The notes beneath the pieces were generated by a model. It ran no database searches, had not been told where the DNA came from, and saw only the letters and a list, made by a program, of their open reading frames with translations. Positions 12,547 to 25,200 of a stretch of 64,000 bases of DNA are shown here, piece by piece. Numbering within the stretch: the stretch's first letter is position 1; each line of letters begins with the position of its first letter. Made by a program: the position numbers and the translations under genes. This DNA is from Gibbula magus (lineage: Eukaryota; Mollusca; Gastropoda; Trochida; Trochidae), in NCBI GenBank assembly GCA_936450465.1, contig OW388304.1:14179061-14243060 (forward strand). Reading direction: 5' to 3'.

Positions 12547-13112
12547 CTTCCCACAGAGGTTACCACGGATCGTTAGGGTCGGAAATCTGAAGGGAGTAAC
12601 CGCTGTGGGAAGAGAATGATCGGAAATCTGAAGGGAGTAACCACTGCGGGAAGAGAATGATCGGAAATCTGAAGGGAGTAACCGCTGTGGGAAGAGAATG
12701 ATCGGAAATCTGAAGGGAGTAACCGCTGTGGAAAGAGTGATCGGAAATCTGAAGGGAGTAACCGCTGTGGGAAGAGAATGATCGGAAATCTGAAGGGAGT
12801 AACCTCTGTGGGAAGAAAATGATCGGAAATCTGAAGGGAGTAACCGCTGTGGGAAGAGAATGATCGGAAATCTGAAGGGAGTAGCCGCTGTGGGAAGAGA
12901 ATGATCGGAAATCTGAAGGGAGTAACCGCTGTGGGAAGAGAATGATCGGAAATCTGAAGGGAGTAACCTCTGTGGGAAGAGAATGATCGGAAATCTGAAG
13001 GGAGTAACCTCCGTGGGAAGAGAATGATCGGAAATCTGAAGGGAGTAACCGCTGTGGGAAGAGAATGACCGGAAATCTGAAGGGAGTAACCTCCGTTGGA
13101 AGAGAATGATCT
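12547..13112. repeat. 41-bp minisatellite, about 13-14 copies
   Basis: The unit is ATGATCGGAAATCTGAAGGG followed by AGTAACCGCTGTGGGAAGAGA, 41 bases. Variants are few (ACCTCTGTG, ACCACTGCG, ACCTCCGTG). Because 41 is not a multiple of three and no minus-strand frame of the unit contains a stop, the array reads through as a 198-residue minus-strand ORF (13156-12560). I regard this as a property of the repeat, not a gene. Confidence 0.92.
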
Positions 13113-13114
13113 GA

Positions 13115-13900
13115 ACGACGGGTCCTTTTAAAACATGTGAGATAAAGATTAATCAAGCTGTCTTACTGACCAGTGATAGCCGAGACAAGACTGAGGTCCA
13201 TGATGAACACAGTGTATTATAACGACCTTGTCACATATACCAGATAGTTCTTACCATAGGTTATGTCATATGGAATTTATGTCCGATTTATGTATGAATA
13301 ATTACAAAATGGTTTTGTTACACTAATTTCCGCGTTTCTGATTGGACGAGAGCTCTCAAAACTTGCTGCCATTTCTCGATCAATGCAGATAAAATGTGCT
13401 ACCATACCTCATGCATTCGTACCTTACGACGTCACAATCCATCAGAACAAACGGACGTGTCAGTTGGTTCTTACAACTGAGCGTAACGTTTTGATGCATA
13501 ATAAGATATACACTTGTCATTTCGTCTTCAAATCTACGCCGATAACTGGAATATACATTCCTTTTTCGAATGAAACAATTAAGTTCACCGGGAACACTTC
13601 ATTTAAATAGATACAAGTCCTCAAGCTTGTTCATCCACTTGCGCTTCGCAAACGGTAGCCATGTTTGAACGTCGCGTGGTATGCCAATGAGGGTTTATCA
13701 CAAAATGCGTAAACCAGAAAAACGAACCCTGATTGTATGCATGTGAATGCTGGGAAAACGAAATTGAATCCTCTGCCGTTTTAGATTAAGAATTCCTCAA
13801 TTTTGTTTCAGCCATGTATTGTTGCTTGTAACATGACATACATGACCAATATATAAGATTTGTGTCAATATTTAAAGAAAAACTTGTTGATTTTGTAATT
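13115..13900. other. No recognisable gene
   Basis: It contains an unconvincing 75-codon plus-strand frame at 13383 with no known motif. Nothing else stands out. Confidence 0.45.
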
Positions 13901-13906
13901 ATAAGT

Positions 13907-14046
13907 ATTGTTTTACATGTTTTGTTCCTCTATCGAAGTATAACAGCAACAAATTTCGTAATAACATCGCTCCGCTATGCTACGCGATGGTATACAATTT
14001 GTTGCTGTTATACTTCGACATAGAGACACAAAACATGTAAAACAAT
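13907..14046. repeat. Hairpin element, arms of about 50 bases
   Basis: The left arm starts ATTGTTTTACATGTTTTGT. The right arm is its near-perfect inverse, also carrying GAAGTATAACAGCAACAAAT. The loop is about 40 bases and itself contains a small palindrome (ATCGCTCCGC/GCGATGG). It has no ORF and looks like a fold-back MITE. Confidence 0.85.
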
Positions 14047-14144
14047 CCTTAATTGACATGATTTGATAAGATAATTTTTTGCCGTTCTTACTGAAGAAAT
14101 TGCTTTCATGAAAAGGTAAATAAGTGGCTACATAATACACCTGT

Positions 14145-14615
14145 ATCAATAAAATGAGTTCTAAACGAATGTCTATGGTTCGATTAAGTCAGTGCGAGTC
14201 CATTTCCGTTTGAGTGTCCATTTTAAGGTAGGTTATATTAAAATGGCCGATCGAAGGTACCTGTAGTTCAATTGATCTGATTGATACAGCGATACCTGAA
14301 CACCTATCCAAGAATTTTAAATATGGTACAATGATGGAATGGTCAACCATCTTGCTGTCTGAACTCTCAACCCGTAGCGCCATTTTCGTGTTCTATGGAT
14401 ACGTCTTTTAAGGTAGCCTTACACCCAGACTCTGAACATTTTTGTTTTCTGAAATATCACCATTTTATCAAATATTAACTATGAGAAATGGGATTTTCAG
14501 AAACAGGGGCTCCTTTTCAACTTTTTTTTCAGTACTATTTAATTTCAGAGTCTATGTGTTAGGCTACTTATCGGGTCGTGTAATGAGATGTTTTACCATC
14601 CATTGTAACATGACT
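14145..14615 (-). repeat. Dispersed repeat family R, copy 1
   Basis: In reverse orientation relative to the two copies below, it carries GAGTTCTAAACGAATG, ATTAAAATGGCCGATCGA, GTACAATGATGGAATGGTC and CATCTTGCTGTCTGAACTCTC. GGGTCGTGTAATGAGATGTT lies at about 14573. Apparent ORFs in it are shared by all copies only as repeat sequence. Confidence 0.72.
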
Positions 14616-14959
14616 TCGGTGTATCATTGATTCTGATTGGTTGATTTAAAACAAATTCCTATGTTGATTGACAAAGAATACCCTCAATTTGGCTCGGGCA
14701 ACTCACTGGGAATTGATACAACATGTCTACTAGATTCATAAGACTCAAGATTTAATGTTTTTGTTTCTCTTTTAATACTCGTTCCTTACTCAAATTTAAT
14801 AGGTGTCATTGTAATTTTCCAACTTGTGTTTATTCATGGATATCACAAAACACCCTCAATATGAATTAGTTTCCAATAAATAAACAAATTTGACATCTAC
14901 TTTCACTCAGCTGTTTTCATTAAAGAGGTAATGCTGTACATGTGTTTCAAGGCATTATC

Positions 14960-15037
14960 ATTTGCAGAAGCCCAAGGTCTTCAATTAACTGCCCGACGAA
15001 GGAGGTCAGTTGAAAAAGACCGCGGGCTTCTGCAAAT
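14960..15037. repeat. Hairpin element
   Basis: The arms begin ATTTGCAGAAGCCC and pair over about 33 bases with a few mismatches. The apex is CCGACGAAGGAGG. Another ATTTGCAG follows at 15053. Confidence 0.8.
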
Positions 15038-15679
15038 TAGAGGGCAGTTGTCATTTGCAGCGACCCGCCCGCTCATTTTTGATAACATGAGGGCGTTTTC
15101 ATTATAATTCCGTCCATTTTAGCTATAAAAGGTCATAATAATCAACCGTTTTGACGTCACATGGGCAAGTGATTTTTGTTCTTGGAGTGTTATATACTTT
15201 GTTGATGCCGTAGAACAAGGATATTTTATGGATGATCAAATTCTTTCTTTCTTCATATTTTATTTAAAAATTTTTTTATTTGACTAAGATTCAATGCTTT
15301 AGGATCCAAACCACTCTAAAACAGATAATTTGGTTTATCGAACTTTTATTATTTCAGTACTGAAAAATTACACGGATAAACGCATTACACTCAAACGAAC
15401 ACCCTAAATATTCAATAGAAAGAGTATTATTATGTAAGCAAACTGAGAGATGTTAAGCTTCTCATATTGACATCGTCACCACGCGTAATGATTGCGACGA
15501 AATGAATTTGAAAAATAACGTCACCAATAGTAAAACACCCTTCTCTCTTCGAAAGATCAAGTTAAAAAATCAATGTACATGATTTGGTAAAGCCATGGAA
15601 ATCGTTTTTGTCATTCACACTTCACAATAAATGGCCTCCATGCATTTTTTTTCTTAATACGCAACACCGTTATAACCAC

Positions 15680-15805
15680 TACGGGTTATTGGTTTGTGTA
15701 ATAAGATGTTTTACCCTCTAAAGTAAATATAAATGACATAAACTGTCATTATAAATGGGAAATTTGAAAAATAAAATTGGCAAAAAACGTGCCACTGCAC
15801 CTTTA
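15680..15805 (-). repeat. Dispersed repeat family R, partial copy
   Basis: GTGTAATAAGATGTTTTACC and AAATGGGAAATTTGAAAAAT, followed by CACTGCACCTTTAAG, match the end region of the family (compare 51665-51745 and 43730-43830). Confidence 0.5.
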
Positions 15806-16097
15806 AGCTTGATTGACCGGGGTTCCAAAACAATTGTTTAACTTCATGACGATGTACTAAAGTTTTACAGTACATGAACGAAGTTATTACATTGGAGTAT
15901 TCAATTGAATGTTATCAAATCAATAAAAAATTACAACATTGATAAGCGCTTAATCGAAAGTTGACCTTTCACGACGGCCATAAGATCATATAGCTGATCT
16001 TTGCTTCAACATCATATACTTGATACAATAACATTATATTATATTCATAGGATAATCAAGAAACATTAAGTATATGTCCACATTCGACAGTCTATAT

Positions 16098-16284
16098 TCA
16101 AACCATGTTCCTGAGCCATCCGCAGCAAAGGGAGATAATCAACAGGACAAGAGAGCATCTGACAAGAGGGGCATCACAAACAGCTGGAGCTGTGTAACTC
16201 AGGTAGTTAGTTAGGACTTCTGCAGTGTTTGTAGGGCAGGTCGAGAATACCTTTTTGTAGCAACCAATCGTCGCTGATTGCACA
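16098..16284 (-). CDS. Gene A exon 5, cysteine module 4, hydrophobic tail and stop
   Basis: The acceptor is TCTTTTCCAG and the coding part runs 187 bases to TGA at 16100-16098. It encodes [18 protein letters not shown]...APAVCDAP, then the hydrophobic tail and LRNMV. It aligns with gene B exon 5 (SCLKDAVSDCPGRTAEI...TPAACDAT). The tail could be a GPI signal or a membrane segment. Confidence 0.87.
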
Positions 16285-19200
16285 CTGGAAAAGAAACAAA
16301 CAGGAATGTTTCAATCAATTCTAATTCACTTGAGATAAGATTCAGATTACTATTTAAGAAATAGAAGACGAGTTGGCGTTCTTTATCGTTGAATAAAACA
16401 TAGCAGGGAGCATAAAACACGAAGGACGCAGCCCTGGGTGTTTTATGCTCCCGCTATGTTTTATTCTACGATAACGCATAACAACGCGTCTGTTATTTCT
16501 TATATGAGATGCCCTGAAACAACTGTACTCGCTTTTATATAAAGAACAATTAAGATATTATGCTACTTGTATAAACTATATTTTGAAAAAATTAATGCCT
16601 CCTGTCGTAGAACAAATTCACTAGCAATTGAACAATCAAAGTGACGTAAAATATGACGTCATTTGCTAAGCGACGCTCTACATGTAACTGACGTCCTAAA
16701 TCACGAGCATGTTTTATTGTCTCATAAAGCACGCTGTCGGTGCCATTGACCGCCTGTGTTTTATTGCCATGGGCATCTTATATTTGGAAATAAACTTAAA
16801 CTGCTTCCAGTAGGGTTACATATGTTCAGTGATTCATGAACATTTTATTTAACTTATTGAATTTATAGTACGTTGACATCTGCAGCTGAATAGACCATAG
16901 CTACTATTGTTTGAGTCGTGGTATAACCAACGTGATTTTCAGTTAGACCACGGCCGGAACTACTTTTTATATGGCCCCTCTCGGCAATCATAGTTTCTGA
17001 TGTTCTAATTGAAGGCATGTACTCCAGGTTAAGTAAGAACATTAAATCCACTTGCTGGAGAATATAACTAAAGAAGAACTAACAATTGTAGAAGCGAGCA
17101 CAGCTCACATAACCCCGCTTCCAAATATAGTTTGACATAATTAAAAACAGGAAAGGCACATCTATGGGAATGACTAACCTGTGTGCAAAGTTGAATGAAT
17201 ATGGAATGAACAGTTCTAAAGATAACTGTCACAAATAAAATTCAGAAACAGGTCTAACAGGTTGACATGTGTATGAAGTTTGGTGTAGCTAGAATATGTA
17301 GTTTGGTAGAAAGTTCCGCACAAATCACTTCCTCACCGAGTCACTGTTAAGTCATGTTTCCATGGAAACCGCAAAAATTAAAATTCAGAAATAGGTCTAA
17401 CCCTAGAGATCATGGCTAACATGTGTGGCAAGTTTGGTGAAGCTAGCATGTATAGTTTGAGAAATATGCTCTGCACAAAGTTTTGTGACCGATGGACGGA
17501 CGGCGGGCAGACAGACGGACAGAAGTAACGCTATATACCCTCGCTTACGCTGTAAGGTGGGGTTATAATAACAGAAGAACATAACACACATGAACATTTT
17601 ATTACACCAAAATGGTGTGTCTACAGTTTGAACAGCTCGGTGAAGTCATCAAGTATGTACAGTGATGTCAATGTTAACATTTAGATGGATTTAGGTGGTT
17701 CTTCTCCGGCATCGCTATTCACTTTTTTTTATCACCGATACAGTTGATTCCCAATACCTGCAAAATTCAAAAAGATACTTGTGAAAGTCAAAGATATATT
17801 TTCATTTTTTGTATTGGTATAGAAGTCATTGTGTGTTCAGAAACCAATCATGTTTGACACAAAATCTATTAAATAGTCAGTAAATGTAAGTATTCAACGT
17901 GCAAGTCGAGGGAATACACGTGTCCATCTTCCTGCTGAACTATCTAGGATGTGTGAGATAAATTAAAGAGGTTAATACATTTGGAAGTTTCATTAAAAGT
18001 TACTTAGTGGTTGTTGTTCGTTAAAATCAAAATAATTCTTACCTCACAAAGAAGCAGAACAATTTTTCAACCCCTCCATGTCCGTTGAGTTGAGCGGCAC
18101 ATATCCACGTCTGAACTTTTCTGACGCCTTTTCTCAAATAGGAGAAGCGTCACCCCATGTGCATGTCAGAAGTGCAGTCACAGGTGCATGTCAGAAGTGC
18201 AGTCACAGGTGCATGTCAGAAGTGCAGTCACAGGTGCATGTCAGAAGTGCAGTCACAGGTGCAAATTCTTGGAAAGCGTCTTAAAGCGAATTTAACGAGC
18301 TCTACGGTATTGTTTTGATGTCAATTTAGACAATAGGCAACTCATGGACTAACTATTACTTAAAGAGCGTCTGAAATTGTCGCTGTCTCTTTGAAACAAA
18401 ATGCCTCAGTCATATAATAATCATTAACCATAAACATTAGGTTCAAAGACAAATTGATAATGAAACGGCATGGTATTTACCTGCATGTGTGGCTGGCCAT
18501 ATCACGTGCAATATCTGCATTACTCGTTGGTGGGGATGGCATGGCTTTGCCTATACACAAGGATGCGTCGTTGTTGTTCCTTGCAACACATCCGAAATCG
18601 ATATCTGAGAAAACAAGCATATCCTCTTGAAAATTTAAACAAAACCAAACATGTATCATGTTTATATTAAATTATGTACCATAATCATAGTAGAATAACC
18701 TAAACTGAGGGGCACAAGAAACGATACCAAATTTTCAACAAAGTCATATACAAAATATTTCTGCCGGATAAAGTCGAGTTTGACTGTTTGTGATGAGGAA
18801 GAAGAAGAGTTTTATTCAGTATGTATGGCCAAATGACCAAGAGTACAAAAATGAAGGAAATGTTGAGCACATGTACAGGTGGTGAAGCATTATACAGGTA
18901 AATTGTGTTTAAGATAAATGGCAACATTTTTCAACAGTTTTACATCTTTTGTTGTGAGTAACTGGTTAAACTTTGATCTGGTAGGATTTATAGTATAGAA
19001 ATTAGGGATGTACAGTGATCGTTGTTGTGAATAAAATGGACATATGAGCAAGAAATGATACTCATCTTGAACAAGATTAAATGTGCACTTATCACATTTA
19101 ACAGAGTCAGTAGTTACCTTATTAAAGCGACACAGTTGTATCTTAAGTTTGTGACTCATACCACGAAACTTGAATAACACGCGTAAAAGATCTTTGTCAT

Positions 19201-22200
19201 GGCATAACTCTAAAATATATTTTTCAGGCTCAAGTATAGATTTATAAGATGAGTAATGTTTTAAGAATGAGGAAGAAGATATTTTATGGTACCAATTTTG
19301 GATATCTATATCCTTACATCTTTGTTTAAAAGCACTAATAAAACTTGTAGCATCCCCACACTCTTGTGATATCCACACGTAAGAAAATCCTGAATGAAAT
19401 AAAAGAAGTCGGACATGAGATACCCAAGTCCAAGTACCATTGTCGTCATATGATTTTAACATTTCGTAGGATGCCTTTGGATATCGGCAACCTTCCATAT
19501 GGAGTAGTCTACACCAATACTTAATACAACGGGAAAAATAATACACGCATAGGTGGCTTCTCCCAGTTTCACCAAGCACAACATTTGAAGATACATTTTT
19601 ACTGACGCAAAGATATCTTTTGAAGTATAAACTCTGTACTTTTTCAATATTTTCACGATATGTAAAACCCCATATTTCTGCACCATAAAGCAGAATTGGC
19701 GCGATTTTACTGTCAAATATTGTAGATGCAACACTAAGAGTTAGATTCTGATAAGTTTTAAATAGAGAAAATATTGGAAACGAAGCCTTTCTTGCTTGTA
19801 ACGCTAATGTTTCACATGCTTTGGACCAGTTTAATCTGGATGTGAAAATGATACCAAGATATTTATAATGAGATAAAACATTCATACTTATACCATCATA
19901 CAACCATTTTTCTGATTTTCTGAGATATCCACCATTCCTAAAAACTATTATAGAGGATTTCTCAAGGTTAACTTCTAGACCCCATTTGAGGCAAAATGAT
20001 TTTAACACATCAAGTTTCTTCTGCAAACCTATTACTGTGTCATCGATGAGAGTTACATCGTCTGCAAATAACAGTAATACTATATCATTAATATCGTTGT
20101 TAACAAATATTCCTCGTAAACCACATGCATGCATCTCATCTACCAACTCATTAATGAAAAATATAAAAAGGACTGGACTTAAAATGCAGCCTTGGCGTAG
20201 TCCAGTTGTTGTCGAAAATAGCTCTGTGCGCACATTATTTATTTTCACAGAAGCAGATACTTTGTTGTATATATCTTTAAGGATTCGCAGCATTTTCCCA
20301 TGTACACCTTTGGAAATAAGAGCATATAACAGCTTATTTCTGTCTATGAAATCGAATGCTTTTCGGAAATCTATAAAGGCTGCATAAAACCTGTGTTTCG
20401 GTTTTCTTAAATATTTCTTACATAAGGCCTGCAGGACGAATATATTATCAGCTGTAGAGTAGTCTGGTCTAAACCCTGCTTGACATTCATGTAGAATTTC
20501 ATTCAAATCCAACCAGACACGTATTCTGGCTTCAAGGATAGAGGTAAATAATTTCCCCATTACATTTAGTAAAGAGATGCCACGATAGTTGTTTTGGTCA
20601 TGTGTATTACCTTTTTTGAATATTGGAACGATCAATCCAACATTCCAACTATCAGGAAATACGCCACTATCTAGAACAGCATTAAATAACATTTCTAAGT
20701 AGGGAACTATAAATGGAGCGTTTTTGTAAAATTCGGAGGGTATTCCATCAATACCTGGAGATTTATTTGACTTTAAAACTTTGAGTGCGTTCTCTATTTC
20801 TGTCCTAGTGATTGGTTCAGAGAGGAAGTCGGTACTATCACAGTTCAAACAGAATTCATGGATTGACAGAAAGTCATTAACGTGTTCATTAAATTCAGCA
20901 TTTATCTCTCGACATGTCGGGTTCAACAATTCCTTGAAATATGTCACCCACGAATCTGCAGTTACCGAGATATTTTCACTACAATTTCTCAGAAGAGATT
21001 TTATCTTTTGCCAGAACTTCTTACAGTCACCACTTGTTGCTACACTCTTAATCTCATCAGCAATACTATTGTTAAACATTCTAGTTTTCGTTCTGCACAG
21101 CATACGAAACTGTCTTTTTGCTTCATTGTATATGTTTAGATTGGCATTAGATCTGCATTTACGGAACATGTTAAGGCAATAGGATTTAAATCTTTTAGAA
21201 CTTTCACATTCTTCATCGAACCATTTTGGTTGTTGATTTACTTTGGGGAGCTTAAAAACTCTACATTTGAAGTGGTTTCCTATAAAGTGAAGAAATTCAA
21301 CAAGTTTTTTGGTTGCACCATTGGTATCAGAATACACTAAATCAGTAAACTCATCTAGTATACAATTAGCTGCGGCAGACGTTGCTAACTCATTGAACTG
21401 GTCTAGTCCATCATTGTTCCATCTAAACTTAATGACCTTTTCACACATGTCCTGACCATTAGCTACTGCTTTGGAATTATCCTCCCACTCATCTATACAC
21501 ACCTCAGCAATACATGATATAGGCAGGTGATCAGAGTCTGTCCGCGAATGTACAAACATATCCATGATGAAATAAAAACAACTTGTTGACGCCAATATGT
21601 AATCAACAAGACTGGAGCCATTATATGTGATACATGTTACGGACCCAATGTCATCGCCTTTTTTCCTACCGTTAACTATATGTACATTCCACACCTTGCA
21701 TACTTCGAGTAGAGCTAGGCCAAACCTATTGACTATCGTGTCCTGTGTTGCTCTAGTCTCGCTGAAGTTATCGGGGCGATACAAATCTGACAATGGTAAG
21801 AAGTTCAGGTCACTATCATCTTCCAACAAATAATCATCGTTTGTTCCCACTCTAGCATTAAAATCACCAAGAAGTAGTATAGGAATATCGTCACCATAGT
21901 CTGCTCTAATAGTACCTATTTTAGAATCAAGTTCATCGATGTCATTAGAATCTGAGTCGGCATACAGTGGGGACCGTTCGGGAAGTACATACAAAAACCC
22001 AACAATGAAATTTCCCTTACAGTGGAAAAATACACTATTCTCCCATTTGAGATATATTCTTTGGAAAGAGTTTACAAATAATTTTCGAATATAAACAGCA
22101 ACGCCCCCAGAGTACCGACCAAAGTTGCGTAAACGTTTTGCAGGTGCACTAAAGCATACAAATTCTTTAAATAATCCGTTCAGCGTATTGGAATCGCTTT

Positions 22201-25200
22201 GCATGGTTTCTATCAAACCAAAGATGTCAAACTGTGCACAGAACTCAGTAAATGAGTTGTCGTTTAGATGCGACCGCAGTCCATGAATGTTCCATGCACA
22301 AATGTTCAGCTTCTTTTTTGAATTTGATCCCGAGTCTCGTTGAGTTGGTCTTGTGTCCAGATCAGGATGAAGGTCACGGCCGAGTTCCTAGGCTGAAACA
22401 GACGCCCCCTGGGTGTCCCTGACGCCGCTCCCCCGGGACCCAAGAGGCGTCCCTCCATGGGCCCCAAGAGAGCTGCGCGGCGGTGACTCCCGTCGGGCAT
22501 TTGCAAATCGTGTACTGATCTTTCTAATATCTTCATTTTCGAACATGTACACATCACCATCAATGATTAGCTTATCATATGAGAGAAAGGAATTCTTATC
22601 ATGCTCGCGAGCCTTAATCATATATGGAATTAGGGCCGCTCTTATCTTTCTTACTCTCTCTGTATAATCATTAGCTACACGAAATTGTTCATTGCCTTTA
22701 AGTTTTTGTCGAGCGAGGTCGGATACGCTTACCTTGTCCTTGTAGGAGAGGAACTTAACGATGATAGGTTTGCGGTGTCCCTTGCTTTTCAGTCTGTGCG
22801 CTCTCTCGATGTCGATGTTGTTGGCGTTGTCCATGCCGAGGTTGTCGTGTAGGAAGTCTCTCACCAGACCTTCAGTCTGCTCCCACTTCTCCCCTACAGC
22901 ACCGTCCACTCCGTGTATGATGAGGTTATTTCTCCTACTCTGTGCTTCCCCTTTATCGATTGCTTCTTCGAGTGTAGATAGTCGTTCTTTCAGTTCTGCG
23001 TTTTCTTTCTTTATTTTCGTAAATTCGTCTGTAATTTCTTTTCTCACAGTGTCGAACTTTTTGTTGAGCTTACTGATGTCAGATCGAATGAGCTGTAGCA
23101 CGCTAGCATTTTCTTCATCATAGATATCGGACTCAGAGCCACCATCAAACGTTAAAGTAGACTGTCTTGTCTTAGCCCGGGCACCCCCGCTCGCGCTGCC
23201 CCGACCCCTCGGGCCTGGGTTTGACTCAACATCCGCACACAATTCTAATAGGCGACGGACGAATGGAACACACGTTGGTGTATCATGATCAGAGACGGTC
23301 ATAATGTTATGTTCATTTAGAGTATTCACCGTCCGTTCACACAGTCTAGATCTCAAGGCGCGCCGATCGCATAGGAATTTCCCACTCAAGTGAATAATCA
23401 GATTCAGCACAAGTAAAAGTTTCAATTGTCTGGTAAAAAATGATCCTTTGATATAAAGTTTTTTCAACACTTGCCTTGCGTTGATTCGACTGGGACAGAA
23501 ACAGCCTATTCGTCCACGCCAGCACTCAAGTGAGTCTCCCATGCTGCACGTGAAATTGACAACTTTACGCTTGGCCGGTGATTGACAGCTATCGACAATG
23601 CATTGAGTTCAAAATCTTGTTTAGTTTTCTTCAAAGTAACGTGATAAATTCTTCTTCGATCTGGCAGAAATCACATTCTATGAATTCATGATAGCAAGGG
23701 GAAACAGTTCAGCTATCATTTTTCAAGAGATTCTTTGATTTTTAATACATATTTTACCTTTTGTCAGAACGATGTGGAACACGTCCGATCGCACCTGACG
23801 CATGCGCATACGTTTGTGATGAGGATATATCTCGTAAAGAGATAGGCTACACAATTTGAATCAGTAGAGTACGATATTTTATATTTCATATCTGTTCAAA
23901 CACGCATGGAGTTTGTTAGATGATGTTAAGTACTTAAGGTACAACTGTATGAAATATGGAAATTATGTTATTTTAAGATAATGTCGGCATAATTTACCCT
24001 CTTGGACTTGAATGTGTTGACAAAACAAGCCAAAACGCTATTTGTGTCTCTACTCGTTAAGTTAAACGAAGATTTCTTAAATTGTATTTTTTTTAAATAT
24101 GAACATATAATGTATTTAAACTTCACAATTAGTTGAGGTTGTTTTTGAAGACATGATGTAACTCTGTTTCTGTTGTATGTATCGCTCATGAATTGGAATT
24201 ACTTGTATGTTGTATCGTATCGTTTCTTTTGCTCCTGGGTGTAGTGAAATACTAAAGGAATACTGTTAAAAATGAAAGCAAATATTTATACGCAAAAGCC
24301 GCAATTTCATTTTGCGTATTTACTGTAACCAAGTGTTACAAAGGTACATAGAACACGCCAAAAGTTCATTTTAGTTATTATATCATGGAATAAACCATGG
24401 GAGATCCTATTTCAGAGACACGCATCAAAACGTCAGAGAGTCTCAGAACACAGCCGGAATCAGCAGGATAATCATTGGCGGGTATGACGACTTTCAGCCC
24501 TGAAACATGCCTGAACACGGGTGGTTCCCAATGTGCCTACATCCCAATGTGCCTTCGGGAGAATTCACGTTAAGAAGCAGTTATTCGGCTTCAACATGAG
24601 CTATCTTACATAGCTCTCGGTATTGCCAGAGTCTGATTAAAATTGACCTTCTTCCGAGGAATAAAATTTGCAAAATAATGCATCTACCGAGATAAGAACT
24701 GGTTCTGTATACGTAGATTCCACGCCACAAGGTCTGAGGACATCCCGTATAGGCGTGTGTCCCGAACCAGTTTAGCGCAGACGAAGCCCAGTCAAACAAC
24801 TGACCAATCACATCATAGTTTTTAAACAGTCGACGCTTTGAAAACATTCGGAACAGACGAAAGGTTAGCTGTTTGGAGTTATCTGCCCACAGCTGCTCAC
24901 ATCGAAAGCTTTTGTTGGAGGTCTGGTGATTGGTTAACTTAATTGCGTCAGAACATGCAACTGTACGGGCTGTTATCATACGGTTTTGCGAGGAGTTCGT
25001 ATCCCTGTAGATGCACTATTGTGTTCTTTGTATCCCTCAGACAACCGTCGATTTTTATCAGACTGGATATTGCCATTAGTGAGAAGGTTTTAAAAAAACG
25101 CAGAACGTCAAAACCGCGATATTTCATAAAATCTTCATTTATTCCAAAATAGCAAACAATCTATTTTACGACTTAAAACCGCTATTTGCGCAATCGATGG

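Larger units (their letters stand above)
18799..23811 (-). mobile_element. Full-length non-LTR retrotransposon (LINE) with target-site duplication, in gene A intron 3
   Basis: The element is about 5.0 kb, reading on the minus strand. It is bounded by a perfect direct repeat, GTTTGTGATGAGGA, at 18786-18799 and 23812-23825. It has a 5' UTR of about 270 bases, ORF1 (23542-22388), ORF2 (22387-18890) and a short 3' UTR. The 3' end is AATAAAACTCTTCTTCTTCC, a (CTT)n-type tail. Both ORFs are open apart from one TAG between them. The intact duplication and open frames suggest a recent insertion that may still be active. The endonuclease plus RT plus C-terminal zinc knuckle place it among APE-type LINEs; I do not assign a clade. 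It sits antisense to nothing and sense to gene A, so it is transcribed with gene A pre-mRNA. Confidence 0.9.

Noticed and set aside
12560..13156. 198-codon minus-strand ORF
   Set aside because: It is produced by a 41-bp tandem repeat with no stops in any minus-strand frame; there is no domain or composition sign of a gene.
19986..21182. Plus-strand ORFs of up to 133 codons
   Set aside because: They lie opposite the LINE ORF2 and are shadow frames.
24581..24979. 132-codon minus-strand ORF in gene A intron 3
   Set aside because: No recognisable domain, and I found no splice context or homologous part in gene B.
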